64,000 nt of DNA from JAVJQS01 sp040218815 (GCA_040218815.1 JAVJQS010000001.1:236433-300432), one strand, 5' to 3'. Positions 29,048 to 38,832 are shown, numbered from the stretch's first letter. Made by a program: numbers and translations. The notes: generated from the letters alone by a model not told the origin.

Positions 29048-29395
29048 ATGAAAAATCTTAAAACTTGCAGAGTCAATGTGATGATCTCAAACATGGACGA
29101 AGCAATTGAGTTTTACCAAGGCAAATTGGGTTTAGAACTAAAAAATAGATATGGGGATCACTATGCTGAAATACAAGCACCAGATCTATTAATTGGTTTA
29201 CATCCCATATCAGAAAAAACTCTACAAGGAAATAATATTTCAATTGGGTTTGGGGTTATTGAGTTTGATTCTACTATAAAAGAACTAGAATCCAAAGGAA
29301 TAAAAATTAAATTGGAGCAGGACGGCTATATTCGATTAGCTCACTTTACCGATTTAGATAATAATCAATTGTTTTTAGCAGAAAGAAAAGATTAA
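29048..29395 (+). CDS. VOC family (glyoxalase/bleomycin-resistance-like) protein
   Basis: 115 residues, single VOC domain. The first strand-helix RVNVMISNMDEAIEFYQGKLGLEL and the late RLAHFTDLDNNQLFLAE are typical. Metal-ligand Glu/His candidates are present but the substrate is unknown. It starts 23 bp after the attC-like site, a position typical of a cassette gene. Confidence 0.85.
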   Translation: MKNLKTCRVNVMISNMDEAIEFYQGKLGLELKNRYGDHYAEIQAPDLLIGLHPISEKTLQGNNISIGFGVIEFDSTIKELESKGIKIKLEQDGYIRLAHFTDLDNNQLFLAERKD

Positions 29396-29431
29396 AACTG
29401 TGGCCAAGAAACCATAGAAGCAATAGCGCCC

Positions 29432-29448
29432 TGCGGGATTCTACCGCA
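29432..29448. repeat. Small palindrome between VOC gene and mutS
   Basis: TGCGGGATTCTACCGCA is a 17-base hairpin with a 5-bp TGCGG/CCGCA stem. It lies in the 121-bp convergent gap. No T-run follows on either strand, so it is unlikely to be a simple terminator. Confidence 0.4.
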
Positions 29449-29516
29449 ACATACCCAGCCAGTTTAGAAACATTAGGGTACTTTAAGGCGTTACCCTTTT
29501 CAAAATTGTAACTCCA

Positions 29517-32183
29517 TTACTTCCCTCCAACCATTTTCTTGATCTCATTCAGCTTAAATAAAGCCTCAATAGGTGTTAATGTGTCTATTTCAATTTTTGT
29601 TAGCTCCTCTTTGATGTTTTCTAAAACAGGATCATCCAGTTTGAAAAAGCTCAACTGAAAGTCCTCTTCAGCTTGCGCACCCATTTCAGCCACCTTTTCT
29701 TTAATTGCTCCAAGTCCTTTGCCTGAGTTTACAGGATCTTTATCATCAACTCCTTTTTTCTCTAACTCCAACAGTAATTGATTTGCCCTGCGAATTAAAG
29801 CAGCGGGCATACCAGCCATTTTTGCCACATGAATTCCAAAGCTATGATTACTGCCCCCCGGCACTAACTTCCGCATGAAAATTATTTTTTTGCCTAACTC
29901 CTTTATCGAAACATTAAAGTTTTTAATCCTTGAAAAGGACTTTGCCATTTCGTTTAACTCATGGTAATGCGTAGCAAAAAGAGTTTTTGGTCGAGCTACT
30001 TTATTTTCATGCAGAAATTCAGCAATGGCCCATGCTATTGAAATACCATCATAGGTGCTTGTTCCACGACCAATTTCATCCAATAAAATTAAACTGCGCT
30101 CAGAAATGTTGTTCAAAATACTCGCTGTTTCATTCATTTCCACCATGAAGGTAGATTCTCCTGAAGAAATGTTATCCGAGGCTCCCACCCGGGTGAAGAT
30201 TTTATCGACAATGCCAATGGAGGCATGAGCTGCTGGCACAAAACAACCCATTTGAGCCATCAGCACAATTAATGCCGTTTGACGCAACAATGCCGATTTA
30301 CCAGACATGTTCGGGCCTGTAATCATAATCACTTGTTGATGGTCATTATCGAGGTAAATGTCATTGGAAATGTACTCCTCTCCAATCGGAAGTTGCTGCT
30401 CAATAACAGGATGTCGACCTGATTTTATTTCTATGCTTAGCTTTTCGGTAATTTCTGGCTTCACGTAGTTTCTAAGCTCAGCTAAGGTGGCAAAAGAGAG
30501 CAGGCAATCTAATTTTGCAATCAATTGAGCATTGAGTTGAATCGGAGCAATAAACTCCGCAGTTTCAGCAACCAAATTATTATACAAGTTGGTTTCCAAG
30601 CTTTGTATTTTATCTTCAGCTCCTAATATTTTAGTTTCGTACTCTTTAAGCTCTTCGGTGATGTAACGCTCTGCATTGACAAGCGTTTGCTTGCGAATCC
30701 ACTCTTCAGGCACTTTGTCCTTGTGGGTATTTCGAACCTCAATGTAATATCCAAATACGTTATTAAAAGCAATCTTGAGCGATGAGATCCCGGTTCTCTC
30801 GGTTTCACGCTGCTGCATGTTAAGCAACAAGTCTTTTCCCGAGCGTTGCAATACCCGCAACTCATCCAATTCAGAGTTCACCCCGTCTGCAATTACATTT
30901 CCCTTTTGAACTGCAACTGGAGGGTCTTCGTGCAATTGTGATTTGATTTTTTCTGTGATTGAGCTGCAGGGGTTTAATTGCTCTGCTATTTTTAAAAGTG
31001 AGGCATTTTTTGATTGTTCGCAGCTTGCCTTTATCGGCTTTATTTGACTTAAGGCATGTTGTAATTGCTTTAACTCTCTTGGTGAAATTCGGGCAGTGGA
31101 AACTTTTGAAGTTAGTCGTTCTAAGTCACCAATTTGAGAAATCAGATGCCTTATTTCATCTGAGAAATCACTTTTTTTTAATAAAAATTCAACGGCATTT
31201 AAACGCTCTTGAATCGGTTTCAATTCTTTTAGTGGCAAAGCCAACCAACGACGCAACATTCTTCCACCCATAGGTGAAATGGTTTCGTCAATTACATCCA
31301 AAAGCGTGGTAGCATCTTGGTGGGGCGTGTGCAACAACTCCAAGTTTCGAATTGTAAAACGATCCATCCAAACAAAATTGTTCGCCTCAATGCGACTGAT
31401 TGAACTGATGTGTTGCAATTTATTGTGCCGGGTATCGGAAAGGTAGTGTAAAATCGCACCAGCAGCGATGATGCCTGATTGCATGGCTTCAATACCAAAG
31501 CCTTTTAAAGACTTTGTTTCAAAATGCTTGAGTAAAATCTCTTCACCAAACTCTGAAGTAAATACCCAATCTTCGAGCAGGTAGGTAAAAAACTTGTTGC
31601 CAAATTTTTCTTCAAACTGCTTCTTAAACTGTTTTTGATACAACACTTCACTGGGTTGAAAGCTTTGCAGGAGTTTGTCGATGTATTCTTCATCTCCCTC
31701 AGCAGTTAAATATTCTCCAGTAGTAATGTCCAAAAAAGAAACGCCAAGGAGGGATTTACCAAAGTGAACGGCTGCTAAAAAGTTATTGGACTTCTGTTGT
31801 AAGACCTCATCATTATAAGAAACACCAGGGGTAACCAATTCTGTAATTCCCCTTTTAACAATGGTTTTGGTTTGCTTAGGGTCTTCCAACTGATCACAAA
31901 TGGCCACGCGATGCCCTGCTCGAACTAATTTGGGCAAATAAGTATCTAAGGAATGGTGCGGAAAACCAGCCAATTCAATTTCATTGGCAGAACCATTGTG
32001 CCTTTTAGTGAGCACTATGCCCAATACCTTGGAAGCTTCAATCGCATCTTTGCCAAAGGTTTCATAAAAATCACCTACCCGAAAAAGCAGCAAAGCATCG
32101 GGATACCTCGCCTTGATTTGACGATATTGTTTCATCAAAGGGGTTTCTTTCTTTGCGGTGCTTTTACTTTTCTTCTTCGTCAA
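29517..32183 (-). CDS. mutS: DNA mismatch repair protein MutS
   Basis: 888 residues, standard length. The mismatch-binding F-x-E is in GDFYETFG near residue 40. Walker A is GPNMSGKSALLRQ near 622, Walker B/signature LILLDEIGRGTSTYDG about 75 residues later. The C-terminal helix-turn-helix and dimerisation region are complete. MutS recognises mispairs and recruits MutL. Divergent from the SpoU gene. Confidence 0.97.
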   Translation of the reverse strand: MTKKKSKSTAKKETPLMKQYRQIKARYPDALLLFRVGDFYETFGKDAIEASKVLGIVLTKRHNGSANEIELAGFPHHSLDTYLPKLVRAGHRVAICDQLEDPKQTKTIVKRGITELVTPGVSYNDEVLQQKSNNFLAAVHFGKSLLGVSFLDITTGEYLTAEGDEEYIDKLLQSFQPSEVLYQKQFKKQFEEKFGNKFFTYLLEDWVFTSEFGEEILLKHFETKSLKGFGIEAMQSGIIAAGAILHYLSDTRHNKLQHISSISRIEANNFVWMDRFTIRNLELLHTPHQDATTLLDVIDETISPMGGRMLRRWLALPLKELKPIQERLNAVEFLLKKSDFSDEIRHLISQIGDLERLTSKVSTARISPRELKQLQHALSQIKPIKASCEQSKNASLLKIAEQLNPCSSITEKIKSQLHEDPPVAVQKGNVIADGVNSELDELRVLQRSGKDLLLNMQQRETERTGISSLKIAFNNVFGYYIEVRNTHKDKVPEEWIRKQTLVNAERYITEELKEYETKILGAEDKIQSLETNLYNNLVAETAEFIAPIQLNAQLIAKLDCLLSFATLAELRNYVKPEITEKLSIEIKSGRHPVIEQQLPIGEEYISNDIYLDNDHQQVIMITGPNMSGKSALLRQTALIVLMAQMGCFVPAAHASIGIVDKIFTRVGASDNISSGESTFMVEMNETASILNNISERSLILLDEIGRGTSTYDGISIAWAIAEFLHENKVARPKTLFATHYHELNEMAKSFSRIKNFNVSIKELGKKIIFMRKLVPGGSNHSFGIHVAKMAGMPAALIRRANQLLLELEKKGVDDKDPVNSGKGLGAIKEKVAEMGAQAEEDFQLSFFKLDDPVLENIKEELTKIEIDTLTPIEALFKLNEIKKMVGGK

Positions 32184-32270
32184 TGGCTTAATTTATGGAA
32201 GTTAAAAGTAGTTAGTTCGCCTCTTAGGCTCTACCTTTGCCCCCTCTATTTTTCAATAGTTTTAAACAAG

Positions 32271-32807
32271 ATGAAACACCGCAAATTAGCTAACGAAGAA
32301 CTCAATCGTCCAGAAATTGAGGAGTTTAAAGCTCAAGAAAAAGCAGGAATTATTATTATTTTAGATAATATTCGCAGCCTCAACAACATTGGATCAGTTT
32401 TTAGAACTGCTGATGCCTTTGCTATTGAACAAATTATTCTTTGTGGCATAACTGCCCAACCCCCACATCGAGAAATTAATAAAACAGCTTTAGGCGCCAC
32501 AGAATCTGTCGACTGGAAGCATTTACCCACCACTCTTGAGGCCATTGAAGAAGTGAAGCAAAAAGGCTATACCGTAGCTGCAATTGAGCAAACAGAAAAC
32601 AGCACCTTACTCAATGAATTTAATCCACAAAAAGACCAAAAAATGGCTTTAATTTTTGGACACGAAGTAAAGGGGGTGAGCCAAGAAGCCATTAATGCCT
32701 CAGACTGTGTGCTTGAAGTCCCTCAGCAAGGCACTAAGCACTCCTTAAACATCTCAGTAAGCGTGGGTGTGGTTTTGTGGGATATTGTAGAGAAGATGAA
32801 AGCCTAA
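32271..32807 (+). CDS. SpoU/TrmH family RNA 2'-O-methyltransferase
   Basis: 178 residues from ATG 32271; an open frame continues upstream into antisense mutS but has no family similarity there. Knot motifs are present: NNIGSVFRTADAF (1), LIFGHEVKGVSQE (2) and LEVPQQGTKHSLNISVSVG (3). No substrate-binding extension is present, so the target RNA is not assigned. Confidence 0.92.
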   Translation: MKHRKLANEELNRPEIEEFKAQEKAGIIIILDNIRSLNNIGSVFRTADAFAIEQIILCGITAQPPHREINKTALGATESVDWKHLPTTLEAIEEVKQKGYTVAAIEQTENSTLLNEFNPQKDQKMALIFGHEVKGVSQEAINASDCVLEVPQQGTKHSLNISVSVGVVLWDIVEKMKA

Positions 32808-32816
32808 TATCCTTAG

Positions 32817-34325
32817 CTATTGCTTTATGAGCTTAAAATTTCTAACTGATCCATCGATCAGGTGCACACGCACAAAATAAACACCGGGAGGACCTTTCAA
32901 CTCCACTTCTATATTTTCTTGTTTGTTAGGGGTTACTTCTTGAACGATTTTACCTTGAACACTATAACATTGAATGACTTCTACCCCCAAAGTAGAATTA
33001 ATGTTGAGATGGCCTTTTGTTGGGTTGGGGTAAATGGCAACTTTTTTCTTATTTGCCCCATTGTCTTCTAACCCAACACTTAAATTTGAGGGTGTACCCC
33101 AAGTTTGACTCCCTTTTTTAAAATAAAAAATGTTTTTGCTATTAGATGGTTGTGGCGGAAATCCAGAATTCCCTTTTCTATATTCATTGCTAATTCCAAT
33201 TAATTGTAACCTATCATCAACAAAATAATTCATCAGCAAAATACTGTCGATGGTATTTAAGTTTGCCGGAGCCAGATTCGAAGTGCTATCGTGTCGGATC
33301 CAATTTCCTGTTTGGTATCGGTAATAAATTCTTCTAGCGTCAGAAGACCCTGTAAGGCCAAAAATAGGATAGGAAAATCTATTATTGTTCATTTCGACTA
33401 TTGATGAGCGATTATCACAATAAATTGTATTAATGTTAAATTGAACGTTTACTGTGTCTCTGATTATTGGTGTAGTATAATTTCCAGGGATTGGCGGGCG
33501 ATCTTGTTCTAGCCTAAGATAGGAGACATAACGCATATTATTATTTGCGGTTGAATCAGCTATCACAATTACATTATAGGTATGTGTCCCATAATAAGGA
33601 TCATACATCCCATAAAGGGATTGATAAAATTGATATTCTTCCCCAACTGTTAAAGCTCTATTCTCGTCAACAGTGGTTTGAGGACTCCATTCAAATGCTT
33701 TATGCCTGTAGGCAGTATCAAGCCCAGTGAAGTCAATGGTTTCAAAAATACCGTTTTGCTTCGTTACAATATAGTCGGTATTAAAATGATGCGTTGAATC
33801 AATGGCGTTACTGCTATCATAGACTTGTATTGTGACCTGAGCAATAGAATCTAAATTGTTGAAAATAGAATCTTGATATAGTGAATCACATGTTGCAACT
33901 AATTTATAATTTTTCGAAATTCCGAAAGTCCAGCTAGCATTCAAGTGGTAGTGATGTGGAAAAACCAAGCTAAATCCTCTGTGGTCTCGCGTCATAAAAA
34001 ATGAACTATCAGCGCCAATGATAACAGTATCTCCAAGAATTCTTCCTTTAACAATTTTTTTTGACAAAATACTAGTGCCGGGATTTGTTTTGAAAAGTTG
34101 AATAGAAGAAAATCCTTTTCTAAATACTTTAATTGTATTCAAATTGGAATCTAAATAGCTAGTATCTGCCAAGACGGTTTGTATAGGCTTAATGTTTCGA
34201 ATTAATTGAAGCGTAGTGTTTGAATAAAAGTTTTTAACGGTATCTGCAGCTTTAAACGGCGCCCAATTTTGTGAGAAACATAATGAAGACGAAAGAATAA
34301 GAATAGTGAGTAGTAGTTTTTTCAT
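32817..34325 (-). CDS. T9SS type A sorting domain-containing secreted protein
   Basis: 502 residues. A signal peptide (about 1-18) and, at the C-terminus (about 425-502), the Por secretion signal beginning VAIYPNPTKGHLNI and ending NFKLIKQ are clear. The middle is beta-rich with many Tyr/Asp and no enzyme motif. The protein should be exported and anchored or released by the type IX system. Confidence 0.88.
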   Translation of the reverse strand: MKKLLLTILILSSSLCFSQNWAPFKAADTVKNFYSNTTLQLIRNIKPIQTVLADTSYLDSNLNTIKVFRKGFSSIQLFKTNPGTSILSKKIVKGRILGDTVIIGADSSFFMTRDHRGFSLVFPHHYHLNASWTFGISKNYKLVATCDSLYQDSIFNNLDSIAQVTIQVYDSSNAIDSTHHFNTDYIVTKQNGIFETIDFTGLDTAYRHKAFEWSPQTTVDENRALTVGEEYQFYQSLYGMYDPYYGTHTYNVIVIADSTANNNMRYVSYLRLEQDRPPIPGNYTTPIIRDTVNVQFNINTIYCDNRSSIVEMNNNRFSYPIFGLTGSSDARRIYYRYQTGNWIRHDSTSNLAPANLNTIDSILLMNYFVDDRLQLIGISNEYRKGNSGFPPQPSNSKNIFYFKKGSQTWGTPSNLSVGLEDNGANKKKVAIYPNPTKGHLNINSTLGVEVIQCYSVQGKIVQEVTPNKQENIEVELKGPPGVYFVRVHLIDGSVRNFKLIKQ

Positions 34326-34428
34326 GTTTTATTAAATTATAAATTTCACACTAGTTATAGTAGTTTCATCTATCACTACTTGATAAAGGTAAGACCAATT
34401 AAGCTTTAGAATGCCGTATCTATTTATA

Positions 34429-34436
34429 CAAATATA
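34429..34436 (-). promoter_or_regulatory. Candidate -7 box for T9SS gene
   Basis: On the minus strand this reads TATATTTG, a full TAnnTTTG match, 104 bp before the T9SS gene start. The leader contains an AGTAGT/ACTACT hairpin (34359-34380). No strong -33 TTTG was seen. Confidence 0.4.
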
Positions 34437-34596
34437 ACTTCTAAAATGTAAAATTGGTAAATGCCGAGTGGTTAGAAAACGAGCAGACGAGGTACGGAGT
34501 AAGCGACATTTTATAACTACATCGGTATAAGACCCTTTTTTTAAATTGCTGACAAGCCAATGAATTCACTAATAAGTGACCAAACTATCCAAAGGT

Positions 34597-34618
34597 GTTA
34601 GGAATTTAAATTTCTAAC
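34597..34618. repeat. 22-bp near-perfect palindrome in a 436-bp gap
   Basis: Arms GTTAGGAATTT and AAATTTCTAAC pair with one mismatch. The gap 34326-34761 otherwise holds divergent promoters for the T9SS gene and the DUF3108 gene and two AT-rich copies of a motif like AATGAATTCACT. No gene or RNA was recognised in it. Confidence 0.45.
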
Positions 34619-34761
34619 CCAATAAATTCATTAAAAGGTGAATCAAAAGATATTGTGGCAAATGAAATATTTATTAATTTAAAGTACTCTAAACATATTG
34701 TAAATTAACAATACACAAACTCGTGGCACGACATTTGAACTGTTGGAGTAAAATAATTACT

Positions 34762-35589
34762 ATGAAAAGATTAATCGCACTATTCAGTTTGACCTTGCTT
34801 ATCGGCTTTAGCGGATTTGCGAATGGTCAAGAAGGTAAAGAAGATCGCATCTCAGATAGCAATGAAAAGGACTTCAACTATCGGCAAGTACAAAACAAAG
34901 CGTTTAAAGTTGGAGAGGTGTTGAAATATAAATTTGCCTACGGTTTTATAAATGCAGGTGAAGCAACTCTTGAAGTTAAAAAAGCACCAAAGCAAATTCA
35001 AGGTCGGGACATTTTGCATATTGTTGGTGAAGGCAGAAGCATAAGTGCCTTTGACTGGTTTTTTAAAGTGCGCGACAAGTATGAAACGTACATTGATGAA
35101 GAAGGTGTATTCCCTTGGTTATTTGTAAGAAGAATTAACGAAGGCGGGTATAAAAAAGCCCAAGACTATCAGTTCTTTCAAAATCAAGGGGTGGTGAGAA
35201 ATGAAGACGAAGAAGTATACGAAGTGCCGCATGGTGTTCAAGATATGCTTTCTTCTTTCTACTATGCTAGAACCATTGATTTTAGCAATGCTAAAAAAGG
35301 AGACATCTTTGAATTCGACTCCTTTGTTGATGAAGAAGTTTTTCGCTTGAAAATAAAATATGCTGGAACAAAAACCATTAAAATTAGCGAAGGCAAATTC
35401 GAATGCATGGTGTTTCACCCTTTAGTGCAAGAAGGTAGAGTTTTTGAAGCTGATGAAGACCTCACGGTTTACATTACCAAGGACGAAAATAAAATACCAA
35501 TCTTAGCAAAAGCAAAAATTGCCGTTGGCTCTATCCGAATGGAACTCACAGGCTACGAAAACTTAGCTAATCCTATTGCTAAGAAGTAA
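34762..35589 (+). CDS. DUF3108 domain-containing secreted protein
   Basis: 275 residues from ATG 34762, selected for its signal peptide (about 1-22, ending FANGQ); an in-frame extension to 34723 lacks one. FKVGEVLKYKFAYGFINAGEATLEV and later DLTVYITKDENKIPILAKAKIAVGSI are typical of DUF3108, a periplasmic beta-rich family of unknown role. Convergent with the acyl-CoA dehydrogenase gene. Confidence 0.83.
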   Translation: MKRLIALFSLTLLIGFSGFANGQEGKEDRISDSNEKDFNYRQVQNKAFKVGEVLKYKFAYGFINAGEATLEVKKAPKQIQGRDILHIVGEGRSISAFDWFFKVRDKYETYIDEEGVFPWLFVRRINEGGYKKAQDYQFFQNQGVVRNEDEEVYEVPHGVQDMLSSFYYARTIDFSNAKKGDIFEFDSFVDEEVFRLKIKYAGTKTIKISEGKFECMVFHPLVQEGRVFEADEDLTVYITKDENKIPILAKAKIAVGSIRMELTGYENLANPIAKK

Positions 35590-35608
35590 AGTTTCAAAAA
35601 CCGCTAGG

Positions 35609-35765
35609 CAGCCTTTGGCTGTCACAGAGTTTCACTGAGAGATTCTACGAACTTCGAATCTTACAATACTGAAAGATCATTTCAGCTAGAAGACCCTCCG
35701 AGTGCCTTTGTGAATTCTCTGTGTACCTCTGAGGAATAGCCAGTCGAAATTTGGTTTCGAGGACT
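35609..35765. repeat. Cluster of nested hairpins
   Basis: The convergent gap holds a CAGCC/GGCTG hairpin (35609-35621), GATTC/GAATC (35641-35660), TGAAA/TTTCA (35670-35684) and a TCGAAA/TTTCGA hairpin (35744-35760). Outer CACAGAG- and CTCTGTG-type arms near 35623 and 35717 pair imperfectly around the middle ones. It contains no coding frame. It may act as a bidirectional structure at the 3' ends or be a mobile palindrome nest. Confidence 0.5.
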
Positions 35766-35853
35766 TAAAAATTATAAGTAGAAAGTAAAGGCAAAGTGGT
35801 TTATAAATTTTTATTTACAGCGTTTTGCAATAGTCTTAATTTGTCAGGCTTTT

Positions 35854-37050
35854 TTATTTAAAAGCTCCTATACCAGTAATGTCTGCCCCAGTAATTAGTA
35901 AATGAATGTCATGTGTTCCTTCGTAAGTAATCACCGACTCTAAGTTCATCATGTGGCGCATAATTGGATATTCTCCTGTAATTCCCATTCCACCATGAAT
36001 TTGTCGTGCTTCACGTGCAATTTTCAAGGCCATATCCACATTATTTCTTTTCGCCATTGAAATTTGTTGGGTCGTCGCTTTTCCTTCATTTTTCAGTTGT
36101 CCTAATCGCAGACATAACAATTGTGCTTTGGTAATCTCGGTTAGCATCTCAGCTAATTTTTTCTGCACCAATTGGAATGAAGCAATGGGTTTATCGAACT
36201 GAATACGCTCTTGAGAATAACGCAGAGCAGAATCATAGCAATCCATTGCAGCGCCAACCACGCCCCATGCAATGCCATACCGAGCAGAATCTAAGCAGCC
36301 CAATGGACCACCCAAACCAGATTTATTTGGCAACAAGTTTTCCTTCGGCACTTTCACATTATCAAAAACTAATTCACCAGTTCTAGAAGCTCTTAAGGAC
36401 CACTTCCCATGAGTTTCTGGGGTGGTAAACCCTTCCATTCCGCGTTCAACGATTAAGCCATGAATTCTTCCTTCTTCATTTTTTGCCCAAACCACTGCAA
36501 CATTACAAATGGGCGAATTGGTGATCCACATTTTAGCGCCATTCAATAAGTAGTGATCTCCTTTATCTTTAAAATTGGTGATCATTCCACCTGGATTCGA
36601 CCCATGGTCAGGTTCAGTTAAACCAAACGAACCCACCCATTCACCTGAAGCTAATTTTGGTAAGTATTTTTTTCGCTGCTCCTCATTACCATACTGATAA
36701 ATCGGATACATCACTAATGAACTTTGAACTGAAGCAGCAGAACGAATGCCTGAATCTCCACGCTCAAGCTCTTGCATAATTATACCATAAGATATCTGAT
36801 CTAAGCCTGCTCCCCCGTATTCCGTTGGAATATATGGACCAAAGCCACCTAACTCAGCAATGCCTTTGTTTAACTCAATCGGGTAATCTGCCTTTTGAGC
36901 ATAGTCCTCAATTATGGGTGAAACTTCCTTCTTTACCCATTCTCTAACACTTTCACGAATCAATTTATGCTCTTCGCTTAATAAGTCATCGATGCCATAA
37001 TAATCTGGTGACTGAAATCTATCTGCTCCCATAGTTTTTATTTGTTGCAA
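35854..37050 (-). CDS. Acyl-CoA dehydrogenase, glutaryl-CoA dehydrogenase-like
   Basis: 398 residues. FAD/substrate motifs are FGLTEPDHGSNPGGM and MWITNSPICNVAVVWAK. The catalytic Glu is in VITYEGTHDIHLLITG, and the order with C-terminal ADITGIGAF matches glutaryl-CoA dehydrogenases, which convert glutaryl-CoA to crotonyl-CoA in lysine/tryptophan breakdown. An internal ATG at residue 7 (MGADRFQ) is an alternative start. No pathway partners are adjacent. Confidence 0.88.
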   Translation of the reverse strand: MQQIKTMGADRFQSPDYYGIDDLLSEEHKLIRESVREWVKKEVSPIIEDYAQKADYPIELNKGIAELGGFGPYIPTEYGGAGLDQISYGIIMQELERGDSGIRSAASVQSSLVMYPIYQYGNEEQRKKYLPKLASGEWVGSFGLTEPDHGSNPGGMITNFKDKGDHYLLNGAKMWITNSPICNVAVVWAKNEEGRIHGLIVERGMEGFTTPETHGKWSLRASRTGELVFDNVKVPKENLLPNKSGLGGPLGCLDSARYGIAWGVVGAAMDCYDSALRYSQERIQFDKPIASFQLVQKKLAEMLTEITKAQLLCLRLGQLKNEGKATTQQISMAKRNNVDMALKIAREARQIHGGMGITGEYPIMRHMMNLESVITYEGTHDIHLLITGADITGIGAFK

Positions 37051-37101
37051 AATTAGTCATTATTCAAAAGTATCTTTTCATCTTATTTGACAGTATAAGG
37101 T

Positions 37102-37109
37102 TAAATTTG
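37102..37109 (+). promoter_or_regulatory. Candidate -7 box TAAATTTG
   Basis: TAAATTTG fits TAnnTTTG and lies 21 bp before the DUF4271 ATG, implying a short leader. A TTTG at 37086 lies 16 bp upstream start-to-start, closer than the usual -33 spacing. Confidence 0.45.
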
Positions 37110-37130
37110 TTCCATAATCTTCATCAATAA

Positions 37131-37934
37131 ATGTCATTTACAACCTCTAGCCTTCCCAATGCCCCTGTTGGCGTAATTGCATTTGATGGCAGTTATGAGG
37201 ATATTTATTCAAAAGAAGAATGGGTTCAAGATGTTGTAGCATACAATGCCTATTACAATAGCACTATTTCTTATAAAAAAGGAACTCCAATAGAAAGCCA
37301 TGCTTCTGGCTGGATACTACTTATTTTACTAGTTGGATTTAGCAGCTTAGCCTATGTGCGAACATTACACAGAAAGCGATTTACTATGCTTATTCAAACC
37401 TTTATCAATTGGAAGGTTGCTAAACAAATTATTCGCTACGAGAAAGTTTATACACACCCGGTAAATCTTTTATTGAACCTCAACTTTATCTTGTGTTTTC
37501 CCTTATTCTTTGCTTTCTGGCTTAATGAGTTGAGCGACATCAACATTTCATTGCCTAAGCTATATTTTAGCATCTTAATCCCATTTTTGATTTATCAGCT
37601 GTGTAAGCTGGCCATTTACAAATCGAGTGGTTGGCTTTTTGGTGAACAAGAGACCATTGAAGAGTATATTTTTCAAACTAATTTATTCAATAAATATTTA
37701 GGTATTGTATACTTGGTATTACTCACTTTTTTAATTTATTCTCCGATTTCGAGCTCATTTTTAGCTCAATTAGGCATCATAATTTTATTATTATTTCTCT
37801 TTTTTCAATTGGTTAGAGGGCTTTTAATTGGAAGAGAGCACGGTAAGCAATTGTATCTGATTATTTTGTATCTTTGCACCCTCGAAATTTTACCGTGGTT
37901 AATCATCGGTAAATGGGTCAAAAACTTGTTGTAA
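37131..37934 (+). CDS. DUF4271 family integral membrane protein
   Basis: 267 residues. A short soluble N-terminus leads to about six membrane helices (starting GWILLILLVGFSSLAYV near residue 61). The late LYLIILYLCTLEILPWLIIGKWV is the family end. DUF4271 is Bacteroidota-specific and found directly before hemD in this phylum; its role is unknown. 40 bp separate it from hemD. Confidence 0.83.
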   Translation: MSFTTSSLPNAPVGVIAFDGSYEDIYSKEEWVQDVVAYNAYYNSTISYKKGTPIESHASGWILLILLVGFSSLAYVRTLHRKRFTMLIQTFINWKVAKQIIRYEKVYTHPVNLLLNLNFILCFPLFFAFWLNELSDINISLPKLYFSILIPFLIYQLCKLAIYKSSGWLFGEQETIEEYIFQTNLFNKYLGIVYLVLLTFLIYSPISSSFLAQLGIIILLLFLFFQLVRGLLIGREHGKQLYLIILYLCTLEILPWLIIGKWVKNLL

Positions 37935-37974
37935 AAGAAGGTAATTCTACTACTAATTTTTAAAAAATTCAACT

Positions 37975-38721
37975 TTGAAAGTTAAAACAATTTTAGTCTC
38001 TCAACCAAAGCCAGAATCAGAAAAATCTCCTTATTTCGACTTGTCGCAATCGTGTAAAGTTAAAGTTGACTTTCGTCAATTTATTCACGTTGAAGGAATC
38101 GATTCTAAAGAATTTAGACAGCAAAAGATAACTATTCAAGATTATGGTGCTGTAATTTTTACAAGCAGAAATGCTGTTGATCATTTCTTTAGAATTGCTG
38201 AAGAAATGCGTTACAATGTTCCAGATGGCTTGAAGTACTTCTGCATGTCGGAATCGACTGCCTATTACCTGCAAAAATATGTAGTGTATAGAAAGCGGAA
38301 AATCTTTCACGGCAGACAAACAATGGAGGATTTAATTCCATTGATTAAGAAACATAAAAATGAAAAGTTTTTATTGCCTTGCTCGGACATTTTAAAACAA
38401 GAAATTCCCGATACCTTAAATAAGCACAACATCGACTTTAAAGAAGCAATGCTTTACAGAACGGTTTGCAGTGACTTATCAGATTTGGAAAATGTAGATT
38501 ATGATGTGCTAGTTTTCTTTAGTCCAGCAGGAATTGCCTCTTTATATGAGAATTTCCCAAAATTCAAGCAAAACAACACAAGAATTGCAGTATTTGGAGC
38601 CACAACTGCTAAGGCAGCTGAAAGTGCTGGATTGGAAATTAATATCGCTGCACCAAAGCCAGAAGCACCTTCAATGACAATGGCTTTAGAGCAGTATATC
38701 AAGAAGCAAAACAAAAAATAA
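37975..38721 (+). CDS. hemD: Uroporphyrinogen-III synthase
   Basis: 248 residues from TTG 37975, giving LKVKTILVSQPKPE. The segments VIFTSRNAVDHFF and FFSPAGIASLYENFP are the two conserved stretches of the split HemD fold, followed by AVFGATTAKAAESAGL. It cyclises hydroxymethylbilane for heme and siroheme synthesis. Terminated by the hairpin at 38743. Confidence 0.9.
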   Translation: MKVKTILVSQPKPESEKSPYFDLSQSCKVKVDFRQFIHVEGIDSKEFRQQKITIQDYGAVIFTSRNAVDHFFRIAEEMRYNVPDGLKYFCMSESTAYYLQKYVVYRKRKIFHGRQTMEDLIPLIKKHKNEKFLLPCSDILKQEIPDTLNKHNIDFKEAMLYRTVCSDLSDLENVDYDVLVFFSPAGIASLYENFPKFKQNNTRIAVFGATTAKAAESAGLEINIAAPKPEAPSMTMALEQYIKKQNKK

Positions 38722-38742
38722 ATCAACAGCTATAAAATTTAA

Positions 38743-38780
38743 AAGGCATTAGTTCAATAACTGATGCCTTTTTTTATTTT
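38743..38780 (+). terminator. Rho-independent terminator after hemD
   Basis: AGGCATTAGTT pairs with AACTGATGCCT around a CAAT loop, followed by a run of seven T. It closes the DUF4271-hemD unit before rnpA. Confidence 0.85.
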
Positions 38781-38832
38781 TACCAGTTATAGGATTTAAC
38801 AGGCATTCAATAAGAATAGTCGAATCAACTGC

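Noticed and set aside
29396..29516. A third attC-like site after the VOC gene
   Set aside because: AAACTG..GCCAGTTT arms pair poorly and no GTTRRRY core is in the right place. Only a small hairpin is supported.
31953..32270. Upstream extension of the SpoU methyltransferase frame
   Set aside because: It is antisense to mutS and has no similarity to the family; ATG 32271 gives the normal N-terminus.
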